From assembly GCF_000300855.1 (NCBI RefSeq), contig NZ_ALJF01000006.1, positions 186,001 through 250,000 of the forward strand: a stretch of DNA of 64,000 bases, read 5' to 3'. Origin of the DNA: Agrobacterium albertimagni AOL15. GTDB taxonomy: Bacteria > Pseudomonadota > Alphaproteobacteria > Rhizobiales > Rhizobiaceae. Position 1 is the first letter of the stretch. The number at the start of each line of letters is the position of its first letter. Below, in pieces: positions 19,430-28,783 of this stretch. The position numbers and the translations under genes are program-made. The notes beneath the pieces were generated by a model. It searched no databases. It saw only the letters and a list, made by a program, of their open reading frames with translations, and was not told where the DNA came from.

Positions 19430-20017
19430 TCACCGCGCCAGAAGCCCTTCGACCAATGCCCGAAACGCCTCCTGCGCTTTTGGCAAGACACTTTCGGGCT
19501 CTGCGCTCGCGGCAATCCACATGGCGGCATTGAGTGCTGCGCCGCTGATCAGCCGGGCGGCCGCTTCGGCGTCGACTGGCTTCAATACACCCTGCCCCAT
19601 CAGCGCTTCGATCGCCTCGCGCGTCACCTGCAGACAGGAATTCTGGCTCGGCCATTGCGAGGGGTCTCCGAGCACGGCCGGCCCATCGAGCAGCACGATC
19701 CGCTGCACCTCCGGATCAAGCGCCATCTCGATATAGGCGGCCCCCTCAGCGAGCAGCGCATCCCACCCCTCGCCGGCCGCCGCGGCATGCCGCTTCGCCC
19801 TCCCTGCCATTTCCGTATCGATCTGATCGACCACGGCGGCGAACAGGCCCCGCTTGTCGCCGAAATTGTGGTAAAGAGCGCCCCGCGTCAGCCCGGCCTC
19901 TGCGGTGAGCGCATCCATGGAGGCATCCGCATAGCCCTTGTCGGCAAAGGCCTTGCGTGCCGCGGCAATCAACTTGCCGCGATTTTCCGCCATGCTTTCT
20001 GATCGTGTGCGCTTCAC
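19430..20017 (-). CDS. TetR family transcriptional regulator
   Basis: A 195-residue TetR regulator. The N-terminal helix-turn-helix spans residues about 15-60 with ARKAFADKGYADASMDALTA followed by TRGALYHNFGDKRGLF. The C-terminal ligand domain contains DGPAVLGDP, common in a broad TetR subgroup, but the ligand is unknown. GTG 20017 has AGGA seven bases upstream; an ATG nine residues in (about 19993) is an alternative. It is divergent from a Rid-family gene, and three palindromes lie in the shared spacer, suggesting autoregulation and control of that neighbour. Confidence 0.9.
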   Translation of the reverse strand: MKRTRSESMAENRGKLIAAARKAFADKGYADASMDALTAEAGLTRGALYHNFGDKRGLFAAVVDQIDTEMAGRAKRHAAAAGEGWDALLAEGAAYIEMALDPEVQRIVLLDGPAVLGDPSQWPSQNSCLQVTREAIEALMGQGVLKPVDAEAAARLISGAALNAAMWIAASAEPESVLPKAQEAFRALVEGLLAR

Positions 20018-20035
20018 ACCACTATCCTGATTTCA

Positions 20036-20101
20036 CATACATTGCGTATATGAATTTGACATACGTCTCGTATGCGAGTAACCCTACATACGCAACGTAT
20101 A
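20036..20101. promoter_or_regulatory. Three tandem palindromic operators, CATACG-N3-CGTATG type
   Basis: Three 15-bp sites lie at 20036-20050 (CATACA-TTG-CGTATA), 20060-20074 (CATACG-TCT-CGTATG, perfect) and 20087-20101 (CATACG-CAA-CGTATA). Their centres are 24 and 27 bp apart. They lie between the divergent TetR and Rid-family genes, the classical position for TetR operators. Confidence 0.75.
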
Positions 20102-20183
20102 TGAAATCTTCAGCCTGCAGCCAAGCGGCATTTCACCGACCGACCTCTCGGGCGGAACGATGCCGCATGCCCGAAAGATACCC

Positions 20184-20588
20184 ATGACCAAGCCAGAACC
20201 CGTCTTCCCCGCAAACCGCCACGCCCTTTACGAGGCGCATGGCTATTCCGCTGCCATCCGCTCCGGTGACCTCCTCTTCGTCTCCGGCCAGGTCGGAAGC
20301 CGCGAGGATGGCACGCCCGAACCGGACTTCGAGGCCCAGGTGCGCCGCGCCTTCGCCAATCTCGAAGCCATACTGGCCGCCGCCGGCTGCAGCTTCGCTG
20401 ACCTTGTTGACGTCACCAGCTTCCACACCGACCCTGAAAATCAGTTCGCGACGATCATGGCGGTCAAGGCCGAGATCTTCCCCGCCCCGCCCTATCCGAA
20501 CTGGACGGCTATCGGCGTCAACTGGCTCGCTGGCTTCGATTTCGAGATCAAGGTGATCGCGCGGATCCCTGAGGAACAGGCAATCTGA
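20184..20588 (+). CDS. Rid family (YjgF/YER057c/UK114) protein, non-canonical
   Basis: A 134-residue protein with the Rid fold: GDLLFVSGQVGS, the central helix AQVRRAFANLEAILAAAGC, and FHTDPENQFATIMAVKAEIF. True RidA hydrolyses reactive enamine/imine intermediates using an Arg in a PAR-T context near residue 105. Here that segment reads PYPNWTAIGV, so the Arg is absent and deaminase activity is doubtful. ATG 20184 is set by family alignment; the frame is open upstream to 20160. It is divergent from the TetR gene and probably controlled by it. Physiological role unknown. Confidence 0.85.
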   Translation: MTKPEPVFPANRHALYEAHGYSAAIRSGDLLFVSGQVGSREDGTPEPDFEAQVRRAFANLEAILAAAGCSFADLVDVTSFHTDPENQFATIMAVKAEIFPAPPYPNWTAIGVNWLAGFDFEIKVIARIPEEQAI

Positions 20589-20600
20589 TCAGCGTATTGC

Positions 20601-21020
20601 TCATTGTTTTTGCGACCGCGTTGCCAACGCGGCAGTGAGGGTCTCGCCGGCATGCGCCTCAAACCAACGGAGCATCTTAGCCACACCAGCCGCTTCGGCA
20701 GTCCCCGCCTTTGAGCCGCAGAGTTCTGCGCAGGCCGCTGCCATCGCGGTCAGAATTCTGGCGGTGTCCCGGACAAAGGCGAGATCGTCATCGCTTTCAT
20801 GACGCTGGCGAATGATGGCGTAGCGCATGGCTTCCGGATAAGTCCATGCGCTCGTCAGCACATCCTGAACGCTGACGGCCTGGCCATTGGCGATAGTCGT
20901 CGCCGCACGATCACTCTCGCGGCAACCGGAGGCCTCGACCTTCTCGCAGAAGTCGATGGCTGCATTCATCATCTGCCGAACCATCATCCAGTCGGTTGCC
21001 TTCAGATGCTGATCTGCCAT
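20601..21020 (-). CDS. Hypothetical protein downstream of clpS
   Basis: A 139-residue, probably helical, soluble protein that I do not recognise. Two Cys-containing stretches (FCEKVEASGC and AACAELCGSK) and a central hydrophilic region are seen, with no membrane segment or signal peptide. The ATG at 21020 lies nine bases after GGAGGA; a GTG at 21029 is too close to that site. It begins 5 bp after the clpS stop, so the two are almost certainly co-transcribed, which suggests but does not show a role linked to proteolysis. Confidence 0.7.
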   Translation of the reverse strand: MADQHLKATDWMMVRQMMNAAIDFCEKVEASGCRESDRAATTIANGQAVSVQDVLTSAWTYPEAMRYAIIRQRHESDDDLAFVRDTARILTAMAAACAELCGSKAGTAEAAGVAKMLRWFEAHAGETLTAALATRSQKQ

Positions 21021-21025
21021 CCGCC

Positions 21026-21334
21026 TCACTCCTCCGGTTCTGCCGTAAACAACAGCGGCATGCCCGCCTCCTTGGCAAGGTCCATCGCTTCCGTCACCTT
21101 CGTCTCGGCAATCTCGCGCGTGCAGACCACGACGACTGCCGACCCGAACTTGTGCGCTGTCATCATCACGCGGTAACCCGTCTCCTCGCTCATCCGGAAC
21201 ACGACCTTCAAGACGATCGTCACGAATTCGCGCGGCGTATAGTCGTCATTGTGCAGAAGCACCTTATAGAGCCTCGGCTTCTCCACCTTTGGCTTGGTCA
21301 CCGTCTTCGGCGTCAGTACCGTATCCTTCGCCAT
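21026..21334 (-). CDS. clpS: Clp protease adaptor ClpS (second-paralog type)
   Basis: A 102-residue adaptor that delivers N-degron substrates to ClpAP. The core LYKVLLHNDDYTPREFV gives the acidic NDD contacts for the substrate N-terminus; the gatekeeper Met of the usual TPMEFV is Arg here. The pocket His is in TAHKFGSAV and the C-terminal AETKVTEAMDLA helix is present. ATG 21334 follows GGAGG; the upstream frame to 21412 is not conserved. The variant resembles the second ClpS paralog of Agrobacterium-type genomes. It is divergent from ychF. Confidence 0.9.
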   Translation of the reverse strand: MAKDTVLTPKTVTKPKVEKPRLYKVLLHNDDYTPREFVTIVLKVVFRMSEETGYRVMMTAHKFGSAVVVVCTREIAETKVTEAMDLAKEAGMPLLFTAEPEE

Positions 21335-21373
21335 CATTCCTCCGGCAACTTCAGGCCTCAAAGGCCCGCAACA

Positions 21374-21402
21374 CTTGACCATGCCCCTCCTATACCCCAT
21401 AG
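21374..21402 (+). promoter_or_regulatory. Promoter candidate for ychF
   Basis: A perfect CTTGAC -35 element, a 17-bp spacer and CCATAG fit the rhizobial housekeeping promoter consensus. Transcription would start near 21409, about 36 bp before the ychF ATG. Confidence 0.6.
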
Positions 21403-21444
21403 GCGTGGGCAACGAAAATCCATCCCGAGCAGGTATATAGAGCC

Positions 21445-22548
<1,104 letters not shown>

Positions 22549-22570
22549 AGCGCGACGATCAGAACAACGA

Positions 22571-22599
22571 AAGGCCGCGATCCCCTCGCGGCCTTTTTT
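22571..22599 (+). terminator. Rho-independent terminator of ychF
   Basis: AAGGCCGCGA and TCGCGGCCTT pair perfectly around a five-base loop, followed by a T-tract. It lies 22 bp after the ychF stop. Confidence 0.9.
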
Positions 22600-22623
22600 G
22601 TTGTTTCAGGGAGGTAGGAAGCG

Positions 22624-22830
22624 TCAGGCCCGCTTCACCGGGCAGGTTGACAGACCCATGATCGAATAGAGCGGGCAGCTCGACATGAGGCCCGTCAGAA
22701 GCGGCACGACGCCGATCAGCGTGAAGTAGCGCCACGAGGCATCCGGATAGAGGAAGAAGAGCGAGAGCAGCACGAGACCGGCAACGATCCTGAGGATGCG
22801 GTCGAGACCGCCGACATTCTTGGCAAACAT
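22624..22830 (-). CDS. DUF2892 (YgaP-type) small membrane protein
   Basis: A 68-residue protein of the DUF2892 family: NVGGLDRILRIVAG at the start, two hydrophobic segments (about 12-29 and 38-54) and two C-terminal Cys residues in SSCPLYSIMGLSTC. The same fold forms the membrane tail of the rhodanese YgaP. GGAGGG precedes the ATG by six bases. It lies downstream of a Crp/Fnr gene on the same strand, 89 bp away, and may be regulated by it. Function is unclear; sulfur or redox roles are guesses from relatives. Confidence 0.85.
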   Translation of the reverse strand: MFAKNVGGLDRILRIVAGLVLLSLFFLYPDASWRYFTLIGVVPLLTGLMSSCPLYSIMGLSTCPVKRA

Positions 22831-22919
22831 GATTTTCCCTCCGTTTGGTTTGACGATGGAATGAGACTAGCGCGCCATTGCCTCAGCGTCGGTGACTTAG
22901 TCACGGGCTTTGCAAAGTC

Positions 22920-23582
22920 TTAACCCTCTGCAGCGCGCGCCATGCGGGCAAGCTCGGCGCGATTGATGATGCGGATCTGCCCGCGCTCATTGGCCACCAC
23001 GCCCTTGGAGGCAAGAGCCTCGAGCCGCCGCGACACCACCTCGCGCGCTGTCCCTATGATGACTGAGAGGTCGTGGTGCGTGAGGGCGACATGCTCCTCC
23101 TGGTCTGCCCGCGCGAGAAGCGCATGCGCCAGCCGCTGCTCGACCTTCACGAAGGCCACCTGCTCCAGTACGAACATCAGATCGCCCAGCCGGTCGGCAA
23201 AGGCCTTGAAGACAAAACTGCGAAAAGCGGTCGACTCCGCCATCAGGGTCTCGAAGATGGCAGGCGGCACCATGACCGCCACGAGGTCGCTCTCGGCCAC
23301 CGCCTCGCCCGAATAGGGCGCACCGCCGAGCACACCGAGCGTCGTCTGCACGCAGGTCTCGCCGGGCGTCACCGAATAGAGCAGCAGTTCCCGTCCGTTG
23401 CGACCCGTCAGATAAACGCCGATCCGGCCGGACAAGAGGATGACGAAGCTCTGCGCCGAATCGCCCGGGCGAAACAGCGTGCTGCGAACGGGCACATGCA
23501 CCGGCTTCAGCGCCTCGAGCTCTCGCCGCGCTTCGGCATCAATGCCACCCAGAAAGCCGGCCTGATCTGCCCAACCTGCCAT
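22920..23582 (-). CDS. Crp/Fnr family transcriptional regulator
   Basis: A 220-residue Crp/Fnr protein: a cyclic-nucleotide-binding-like beta domain (about 20-130), a dimerisation helix and a C-terminal winged HTH (about 165-205) with HDLSVIIGTAREVVSRRLEAL. It lacks the N-terminal Cys cluster of Fnr, so direct oxygen sensing through an Fe-S cluster is unlikely. ATG 23582 has GAGG six bases upstream. It is divergent from a MaoC-fold gene and co-directional with the DUF2892 gene. Effector and targets unknown. Confidence 0.9.
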   Translation of the reverse strand: MAGWADQAGFLGGIDAEARRELEALKPVHVPVRSTLFRPGDSAQSFVILLSGRIGVYLTGRNGRELLLYSVTPGETCVQTTLGVLGGAPYSGEAVAESDLVAVMVPPAIFETLMAESTAFRSFVFKAFADRLGDLMFVLEQVAFVKVEQRLAHALLARADQEEHVALTHHDLSVIIGTAREVVSRRLEALASKGVVANERGQIRIINRAELARMARAAEG

Positions 23583-23645
23583 GGACCACCTCACGATTCC
23601 CGCATATGACCATAGCGACTGGGAAGGCATTGGAGAACAGACCGC

Positions 23646-24116
23646 ATGCAGGATGAAAGGCTTCACTACGAGGACTTCACGGAGGGCCGAAGCTTTGCGC
23701 TCGGGCCGCGTCTCGTGACCGCTGAGGAGATCATCGAATTCGCCCGCGAATTTGACCCGCAGCCCATGCATCTCTCGGAAGAAGCCGGCAAGGCAAGCAT
23801 TCTCGGGGGCCTCTCCGCCTCCGGCTGGCACACGTCCAGCCTCTTCATGCGCCTGATGATTGATGCCTATGTCCTGAAAGCCGCCTCCGAAGGCGCTCCC
23901 GGCATCGAGTTCATGCAATGGCGCAAGCCCGTGCTCGCCGGTGACACCTTGTCGGGGGAATCGGTCGTGGAGGAAGCAAGGCTCATGCGCTCCCGCCCGC
24001 ATCTCGGCATCGTCACCTTCGGCCATGAGCTCCACAACCAGCGCGGCGAACTGGTGTTGAAGGCGCGCAATGCGGTCATGGTCCGCCGGCGCGAGAGCGC
24101 GGAGGTCCCCACATGA
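23646..24116 (+). CDS. MaoC family (hot-dog fold) dehydratase 1
   Basis: A 156-residue MaoC-like protein, the family of enoyl-CoA hydratases and related hot-dog enzymes. Typical elements are FTEGRSFALG, VTAEEIIEFAREFDPQPMH with the Asp/His pair of the hydratase motif, ASGWHT, and VLAGDTLSGES. It overlaps the next MaoC gene by four bases (ATGA), so the two are translationally coupled and may form a heterodimer. Acyl-CoA substrate unknown. Confidence 0.88.
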   Translation: MQDERLHYEDFTEGRSFALGPRLVTAEEIIEFAREFDPQPMHLSEEAGKASILGGLSASGWHTSSLFMRLMIDAYVLKAASEGAPGIEFMQWRKPVLAGDTLSGESVVEEARLMRSRPHLGIVTFGHELHNQRGELVLKARNAVMVRRRESAEVPT

Positions 24117-24601
24117 AGATGTTCGATCTCTATCCCGCCGGCACCCGGCTCGAACTCGGCTCGGTCACCTTCACCGCCGAGGACATCATCCGTTTCGCCC
24201 AAAAATTTGACCCGCAGCCCTTCCACGTCGATCCGGAGGCGGCGAAGGATTACGTCTTCGGCGCGCTCTGCGCCTCCGGCTGGCACACCTGCGCCAACTG
24301 GATGAAGAGCTTCATCGGCTTTATCGGCCGCGAGATGAAACGGCTGAAGGCCGAGGGACTGGAGCCCCCAAGGATCGGCCCCTCGCCCGGCTTTTCCGAA
24401 CTGCAATGGTTGAAGCCCGTCTATGTGGGCGACACCATCACCTTCTTCATGACGCCGATCGACAGTCGCACGGTCAACGGCAAGCGCCGCTATATGCTGA
24501 ACTCCGCCCTCTCCGAAGGCGTCAATCAGCACGGCGAAACAGTGCTGCGCTTCAAGAGCAATCTGATCGAATTCTTCCCCGATGAGGAGCAAGCCGAATG
24601 A
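24113..24601 (+). CDS. MaoC family (hot-dog fold) dehydratase 2
   Basis: A 162-residue paralogue of the preceding gene, with FTAEDIIRFAQKFDPQPFHVD, CASGWHTCANW and PVYVGDTITFF in matching positions. Both copies keep the D-x3-H-type active-site motif. The start overlaps the upstream stop (ATGA) and its own stop overlaps the glutathione peroxidase start (ATGA), so three proteins are made from one transcript. A role with the first copy in an acyl-CoA or 3-hydroxyacyl pathway is likely, but the substrate is not evident. Confidence 0.88.
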   Translation: MKMFDLYPAGTRLELGSVTFTAEDIIRFAQKFDPQPFHVDPEAAKDYVFGALCASGWHTCANWMKSFIGFIGREMKRLKAEGLEPPRIGPSPGFSELQWLKPVYVGDTITFFMTPIDSRTVNGKRRYMLNSALSEGVNQHGETVLRFKSNLIEFFPDEEQAE

Positions 24602-25074
24602 CCGTCCACGATTTCACCATGACCGCCATCGACGGCAGCGAGCGAAATCTGGCCGACTATGCCGGCAAGGTGCTCTTGATCGTCAACACGGCGAGCGCCT
24701 GCGGCCTGACCCCGCAATACGAGGGCCTGGAAGCCCTCTACAAGGTCCATCCCGACCTAGTGGTCCTCGGCTTCCCCTGCAACCAGTTCGCCGGCCAGGA
24801 GCCAGGCACGGAGAAGGAAATCGCCCTCTTCTGCGAAACCCAGTTCGCCGTCACCTTCCCGCTGTTCTCAAAGATCGAGGTGAATGGCGAGGGCACCCAC
24901 CCGCTTTACGCCTATCTCAAGGAAGCGACACCCGGTGCCGAACAGGGCCAGGACATCGGCTGGAACTTCGCCAAATTCCTCGTCGGGCGTGACGGCAAGC
25001 CGATCGCCCGCTATTCGCCGCGCACGGCCCCGTCGGAGCTTGCCGGCGATATCGCCAAAGCGCTGGCCGCTTGA
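24598..25074 (+). CDS. Glutathione peroxidase family protein
   Basis: A 158-residue cysteine-type glutathione peroxidase, which reduces hydroperoxides with glutathione or thioredoxin. The peroxidatic Cys lies in NTASACGLTPQY (about residue 37); the Gln is in FPCNQFAGQEPG and Trp/Asn are in GWNFAKFLV, completing the active-site set. The resolving-Cys segment FPCNQF is also present, as in thioredoxin-dependent members. It overlaps the upstream MaoC stop by four bases. It converges with apt across a 16-bp gap. Confidence 0.93.
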   Translation: MTVHDFTMTAIDGSERNLADYAGKVLLIVNTASACGLTPQYEGLEALYKVHPDLVVLGFPCNQFAGQEPGTEKEIALFCETQFAVTFPLFSKIEVNGEGTHPLYAYLKEATPGAEQGQDIGWNFAKFLVGRDGKPIARYSPRTAPSELAGDIAKALAA

Positions 25075-25090
25075 GGCACCAGCGATGGGC

Positions 25091-25633
25091 TCAGTGCCCC
25101 TCGAATTCTACTAGTGTCCGCACCTCGACGCCGAGCGCCTCGAGCTTCTTGCGGCCACCAAGCTCCGGCAGGTCGATGACGAAACAGGCCGACACGACAT
25201 CGGCGCCGATCTGGCGCAGCAGTTGCACCGCACCGACGGCCGTGCCGCCGGTCGCGATGAGATCGTCCACCAGGATGACCTTCTCGCCCGGTTTCACCGC
25301 ATCCATATGGATTTCCATCTCGTCGACGCCGTATTCCAGGCTGTAGGCGATGCGCACCGTCTCGTGCGGCAGCTTGCCCTTCTTGCGGATCGGCACGAAG
25401 CCGGCCGAGAGCTGGTGGGCGACAGCACCGCCCAGGATGAAGCCGCGAGCCTCCATGCCGGCAATCTTGTCGACCTTGAGCCCGACATAAGGCTGCACCA
25501 ACTCGTCCACCGCCCGCCGAAACGCCCGGGCGTCGCCGAGCAGCGTGGTGATGTCGCGGAAGATGATCCCGGGCTTGGGATAGTCTGGAATGGAGCGGAT
25601 GGCTGCGGCGAGTTCGTGGGCGATCTTGGTCAT
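25091..25633 (-). CDS. apt: Adenine phosphoribosyltransferase
   Basis: Salvages adenine with PRPP to AMP in the cytosol. The product is 180 residues, the usual length. [15 protein letters not shown] and [10 protein letters not shown] are typical, and the PRPP-binding motif [14 protein letters not shown] lies around residue 120. ATG 25633 is the family start; the frame is open far upstream but not conserved there. It is followed by the convergent glutathione peroxidase. PRPP comes from the prs product in the same window. Confidence 0.96.
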   Translation of the reverse strand: MTKIAHELAAAIRSIPDYPKPGIIFRDITTLLGDARAFRRAVDELVQPYVGLKVDKIAGMEARGFILGGAVAHQLSAGFVPIRKKGKLPHETVRIAYSLEYGVDEMEIHMDAVKPGEKVILVDDLIATGGTAVGAVQLLRQIGADVVSACFVIDLPELGGRKKLEALGVEVRTLVEFEGH

Positions 25634-25702
25634 ATGGCATCCGGAGAGTGACGGGAGGGATTTGCGCGGGACCTTACCAAGATTGGCATTGCCCCCCAAT
25701 AA

Positions 25703-25728
25703 AAAAGGCGGTCCGAAGACCGCCTTTT
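25703..25728 (-). terminator. Terminator of petABC
   Basis: GGCGGTC and GACCGCC form a 7-bp stem with a UUCG loop when read on the minus strand, followed by TTTTTTATT. The A-rich opposite flank could also let it work in the plus direction. It lies 25 bp after the cytochrome c1 stop. Confidence 0.85.
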
Positions 25729-25752
25729 CCGTGAAACGTGATCCCGGAAGGA

Positions 25753-26628
25753 TCAATGTTCCTTGTTCGCGTAGACCGACTTCTTCGTCAGGTAGATCAG
25801 CGCGGTGAAGATCGCGAGGAAGATCATGACCATGAAGCCCATGCGCTTGCGGTCTTCGAGATGCGGCTCGGCGGCCCACATCAGGAAGGCGGAGACGTCG
25901 AGCGAATACTGCTCCATCGTTTCCGGCGCACCGTCGTCATAGGTCACCTGGCCGTCGGAGATCGGCGGCGCCATCGCAAGCGACTGGCCGGCGATGAAGT
26001 AGGGGTTGAAGTAGGTGCCTTCGGCAACCTCAACACCTTCCGGCGGATCCTGGTAGCCCGTCAGCAGAGCGTGGATGTAGTCAGGGCCACCCTGCTGATA
26101 CTGGGTGAAGATGTCGAAGACGAAGGTCGGGAAGCCGCGGGTCACGCCGCGCGCCTTCGCGATCAGCGAGAAGTCCGGCGGAGCAGCACCACCGTTTGCA
26201 GCCGCAGCCGCTTCCTTGTTCGGGAAGGGCGACGGGAAGTGGTCGGAGGCGACCGCCGTGCGGGTGAACATATCACCGTCTGCATTCGGACCGTCTTCGA
26301 CTTCGTAATTCGCCGCAAATGCCTTCACCTGGGCTTCCGAGTAGCCAAGGTCTTCCAGCGTGCGGAAGGCAACCAGGCTCATCGAGTGACAGGCGGCGCA
26401 GACTTCGGTGTAGACCTTTAGGCCGCGCTGAAGCTGGCCCTTGTCATACTTGCCGAAGGGGCCGGCAAAGGACCAGTCCATCTGCTCGGGCTTCAGGATC
26501 GGATAGTGACCCGTCTGCGCGGCATGATGGGTCATTTCGGCCAGATCGCCGCCTTCTGCCGCAATCGCCTGGCCGGAAAAACCGGCCATGGCTGCGATCA
26601 GAGCGATGCTCGTGACAAGCTTTTTCAT
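25753..26628 (-). CDS. petC: Cytochrome c1 of the bc1 complex
   Basis: A 291-residue membrane-anchored c-type cytochrome of complex III that passes electrons from the Rieske protein to cytochrome c. A signal peptide ends near AIAA (residue 24). The haem motif CAACH is at about 77-81 and the axial Met candidate is in [12 protein letters not shown]-terminal anchor near residue 265-285 is followed by basic residues. It is the third gene of petABC (petA-petB-petC order), 21 bp after petB, and separate from cytochrome b as in most Rhizobiaceae. Confidence 0.95.
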   Translation of the reverse strand: MKKLVTSIALIAAMAGFSGQAIAAEGGDLAEMTHHAAQTGHYPILKPEQMDWSFAGPFGKYDKGQLQRGLKVYTEVCAACHSMSLVAFRTLEDLGYSEAQVKAFAANYEVEDGPNADGDMFTRTAVASDHFPSPFPNKEAAAAANGGAAPPDFSLIAKARGVTRGFPTFVFDIFTQYQQGGPDYIHALLTGYQDPPEGVEVAEGTYFNPYFIAGQSLAMAPPISDGQVTYDDGAPETMEQYSLDVSAFLMWAAEPHLEDRKRMGFMVMIFLAIFTALIYLTKKSVYANKEH

Positions 26629-26649
26629 TGTTATCGTCCTCTCACGTGC

Positions 26650-27918
26650 TCAGGCTTGTGCGGCGGCGGACTTGCCGCTCTTTTCGAGAACCGCTTCGGT
26701 GATCGAGTTCGGGATGCGCCGTGGCGTCTCGAACAGTCCGAGCAGCGGCATGATCACGAGGAAGAAGCCGAAGTAGTAGGCGGTACCGGCCTGCGACAGG
26801 ATGACGTAGATGCCTTCCGCCGGCATGGCGCCGAGCCAACCGAGCAGCAGGGCATTGGCCGCGAAGATCCAGAAGAACAGCTTGTACCACGGACGGTAGA
26901 CGGCCGAACGAACCTTCGACGTGTCCAGCCAGGGCAGGAAGAACAGGACGATGATCGCGCCGAACATCACCAGAACGCCGCCGAGCTTCGAGTCGATCGG
27001 GCCGACGTTGAAGGTAATCGCGCGCAGCATCGCGTAGAAGGGCAGGAAGTACCATTCCGGAACGATGTGGGCCGGGGTCTTCAGCGAGTCTGCCGGGATG
27101 TAGTTGTCCGGGTGACCGAGATAGTTCGGCATGTAGAAGATGAAGTAGGCGAAGACCAGCAGGAAGACCGAGAGGCCGAGCGCATCCTTCAGCGTCGCAT
27201 AGGGCGTGAAGGGAACGGTATCGGTCTTCGACTTGACTTCGACGCCTGTCGGGTTGGTCTGACCGGTGACATGCAGCGCCCAGACGTGCAGGATGACGAC
27301 GCCGGCGATCATGAACGGCAGCAGGTAATGCAGCGCGAAGAAGCGGTTCAGCGTCGGATTGTCGACCGCAAAGCCGCCGAGCAGGAACTGCTGGATGGTT
27401 TCACCGACAAACGGGAAGGCGGTGAAGAAGCCGGTGATGACGGTCGCACCCCAGAAGGACATCTGACCCCAGGGCAGAACATAGCCCATAAAGGCAGTTG
27501 CCATCATCAGAAGGAAGATCACCACGCCGAGGATCCAGAGGATTTCGCGCGGCGCCTTGTAGGAACCGTAGTAGAGACCACGGGCGATGTGCAGATAGAC
27601 GGCAATGAAGAAGAACGACGCGCCGTTGGCATGCATGTAGCGCAGCAGCCAACCGTTGTTGACGTCGCGCATGATCTTCTCGACCGAGTTGAAGGCGACG
27701 GTCGTTTCAGCGGCATAGTGCATGGCGAGCACGACACCGGTCAGGATCTGCACGATCAGCATGACCGTCAGCATGCCACCGAAGGTATAGGCATAGTTCA
27801 GGTTGCGGGGAACCGGATAGGCGACAAAGCTGTCATACATCAGACGCGGCAGCGGCAGGCGCGCATCAATCCACTTCTCGACGCCGGTGGACGGCTGGTA
27901 ACTCGAATGGCCACTCAT
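26650..27918 (-). CDS. petB: Cytochrome b of the bc1 complex
   Basis: A 422-residue integral membrane protein that carries the two b haems and both quinone sites. Eight to nine hydrophobic segments are seen. Haem-ligand His residues lie in AMHYAAETT and HANGASFFF in helix B and in [10 protein letters not shown] and HVWALHVTG in helix D. The Qo-site PEWYF motif is in [13 protein letters not shown]. It lies 14 bp after petA and 21 bp before petC in one operon. Confidence 0.96.
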   Translation of the reverse strand: MSGHSSYQPSTGVEKWIDARLPLPRLMYDSFVAYPVPRNLNYAYTFGGMLTVMLIVQILTGVVLAMHYAAETTVAFNSVEKIMRDVNNGWLLRYMHANGASFFFIAVYLHIARGLYYGSYKAPREILWILGVVIFLLMMATAFMGYVLPWGQMSFWGATVITGFFTAFPFVGETIQQFLLGGFAVDNPTLNRFFALHYLLPFMIAGVVILHVWALHVTGQTNPTGVEVKSKTDTVPFTPYATLKDALGLSVFLLVFAYFIFYMPNYLGHPDNYIPADSLKTPAHIVPEWYFLPFYAMLRAITFNVGPIDSKLGGVLVMFGAIIVLFFLPWLDTSKVRSAVYRPWYKLFFWIFAANALLLGWLGAMPAEGIYVILSQAGTAYYFGFFLVIMPLLGLFETPRRIPNSITEAVLEKSGKSAAAQA

Positions 27919-27932
27919 TGTGTCTTATCCCC

Positions 27933-28511
27933 TCAGCCGATCTTGATGACAGTGTCGGATGTGAATGCAAAGGTCGGCACTGGCAGGTTCGTCGGCGCAG
28001 GACCCTTGCGGATACGGCCCGCCGTATCGTAGTGCGAGCCGTGGCAGGGACAGAACCAGCCGCCGAAATCGCCGGCCTGGCCGAGCGGCACGCAGCCCAG
28101 ATGGGTGCAGGAGCCGATCATGACGATCCAGTTTTCCTTGCCTTCACCGGCCGAGCGCGCGAGGTCGGTCGCTTCGGCGGATGCATCAACGTTTTCGTTG
28201 CGGGCAACCGGATCCTTCAGCTCAGCAAGCGCAACAGCGTTGGCTTCCTCGACTTCCTTGTCCGTACGGTTGCGGATGAAGACCGGCTTGCCGCGCCACT
28301 TCACCGTCAGCGACATGCCCGGCTCGAGCGCCGACACGTCCACTTCGATCGAAGCGAGCGCGAGCGTCGATGCGTCCGGACGCATCTGGTCGATGAAGGG
28401 CCAGGCGAACGAAGCCGCACCAACCGCGCCGGCCATGCCGGTCACCATGTAGAGAAAGTCGCGGCGCGTAGGCTCGCCCGCATGTTCTGTCGTTGTCTCG
28501 TGTTCGCTCAC
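27933..28511 (-). CDS. petA: Ubiquinol-cytochrome c reductase Rieske iron-sulfur subunit
   Basis: About 192 residues. A twin-arginine-type anchor ([11 protein letters not shown]) is followed by one membrane helix and the Rieske domain with cluster ligands in CTHLGC and CPCHGS. It oxidises quinol at the Qo site and passes electrons to cytochrome c1. GTG 28511 gives a start near SEHET; an upstream GTG (28517) with AGGA four bases before it is also possible. It is the first gene of petABC. The spacer to the next gene upstream is about 270 bp and probably holds the promoter. Confidence 0.94.
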   Translation of the reverse strand: MSEHETTTEHAGEPTRRDFLYMVTGMAGAVGAASFAWPFIDQMRPDASTLALASIEVDVSALEPGMSLTVKWRGKPVFIRNRTDKEVEEANAVALAELKDPVARNENVDASAEATDLARSAGEGKENWIVMIGSCTHLGCVPLGQAGDFGGWFCPCHGSHYDTAGRIRKGPAPTNLPVPTFAFTSDTVIKIG

Positions 28512-28783
28512 GGTCACTTTTTCCTCTCGCAATCCTGCGACACACCGCATTTGCCCCCGCAGCGGGAATCACAATTCAGCCACTGTGCAGCCACAGATTC
28601 CCCGCCAGATTGGCGCGTTCTAAGCCCGATAATCTATTCTGTCCAGTCTTCGTCGGACAAGGAGCCACGTTGTCGCGGATTTCGCAGACACCATCCCCAA
28701 AAGCTTGATTTAACGCAAGAGTGACAGGCAGTTTATCAAGCAATGCAGCGAGTTGAACGCTGAGATAAGTGAGCTCGCGGGCA

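Noticed and set aside
26506..28032. 508-codon plus-strand frame opposite cytochrome b
   Set aside because: It is antisense to petB and charge-rich, without recognisable motifs.
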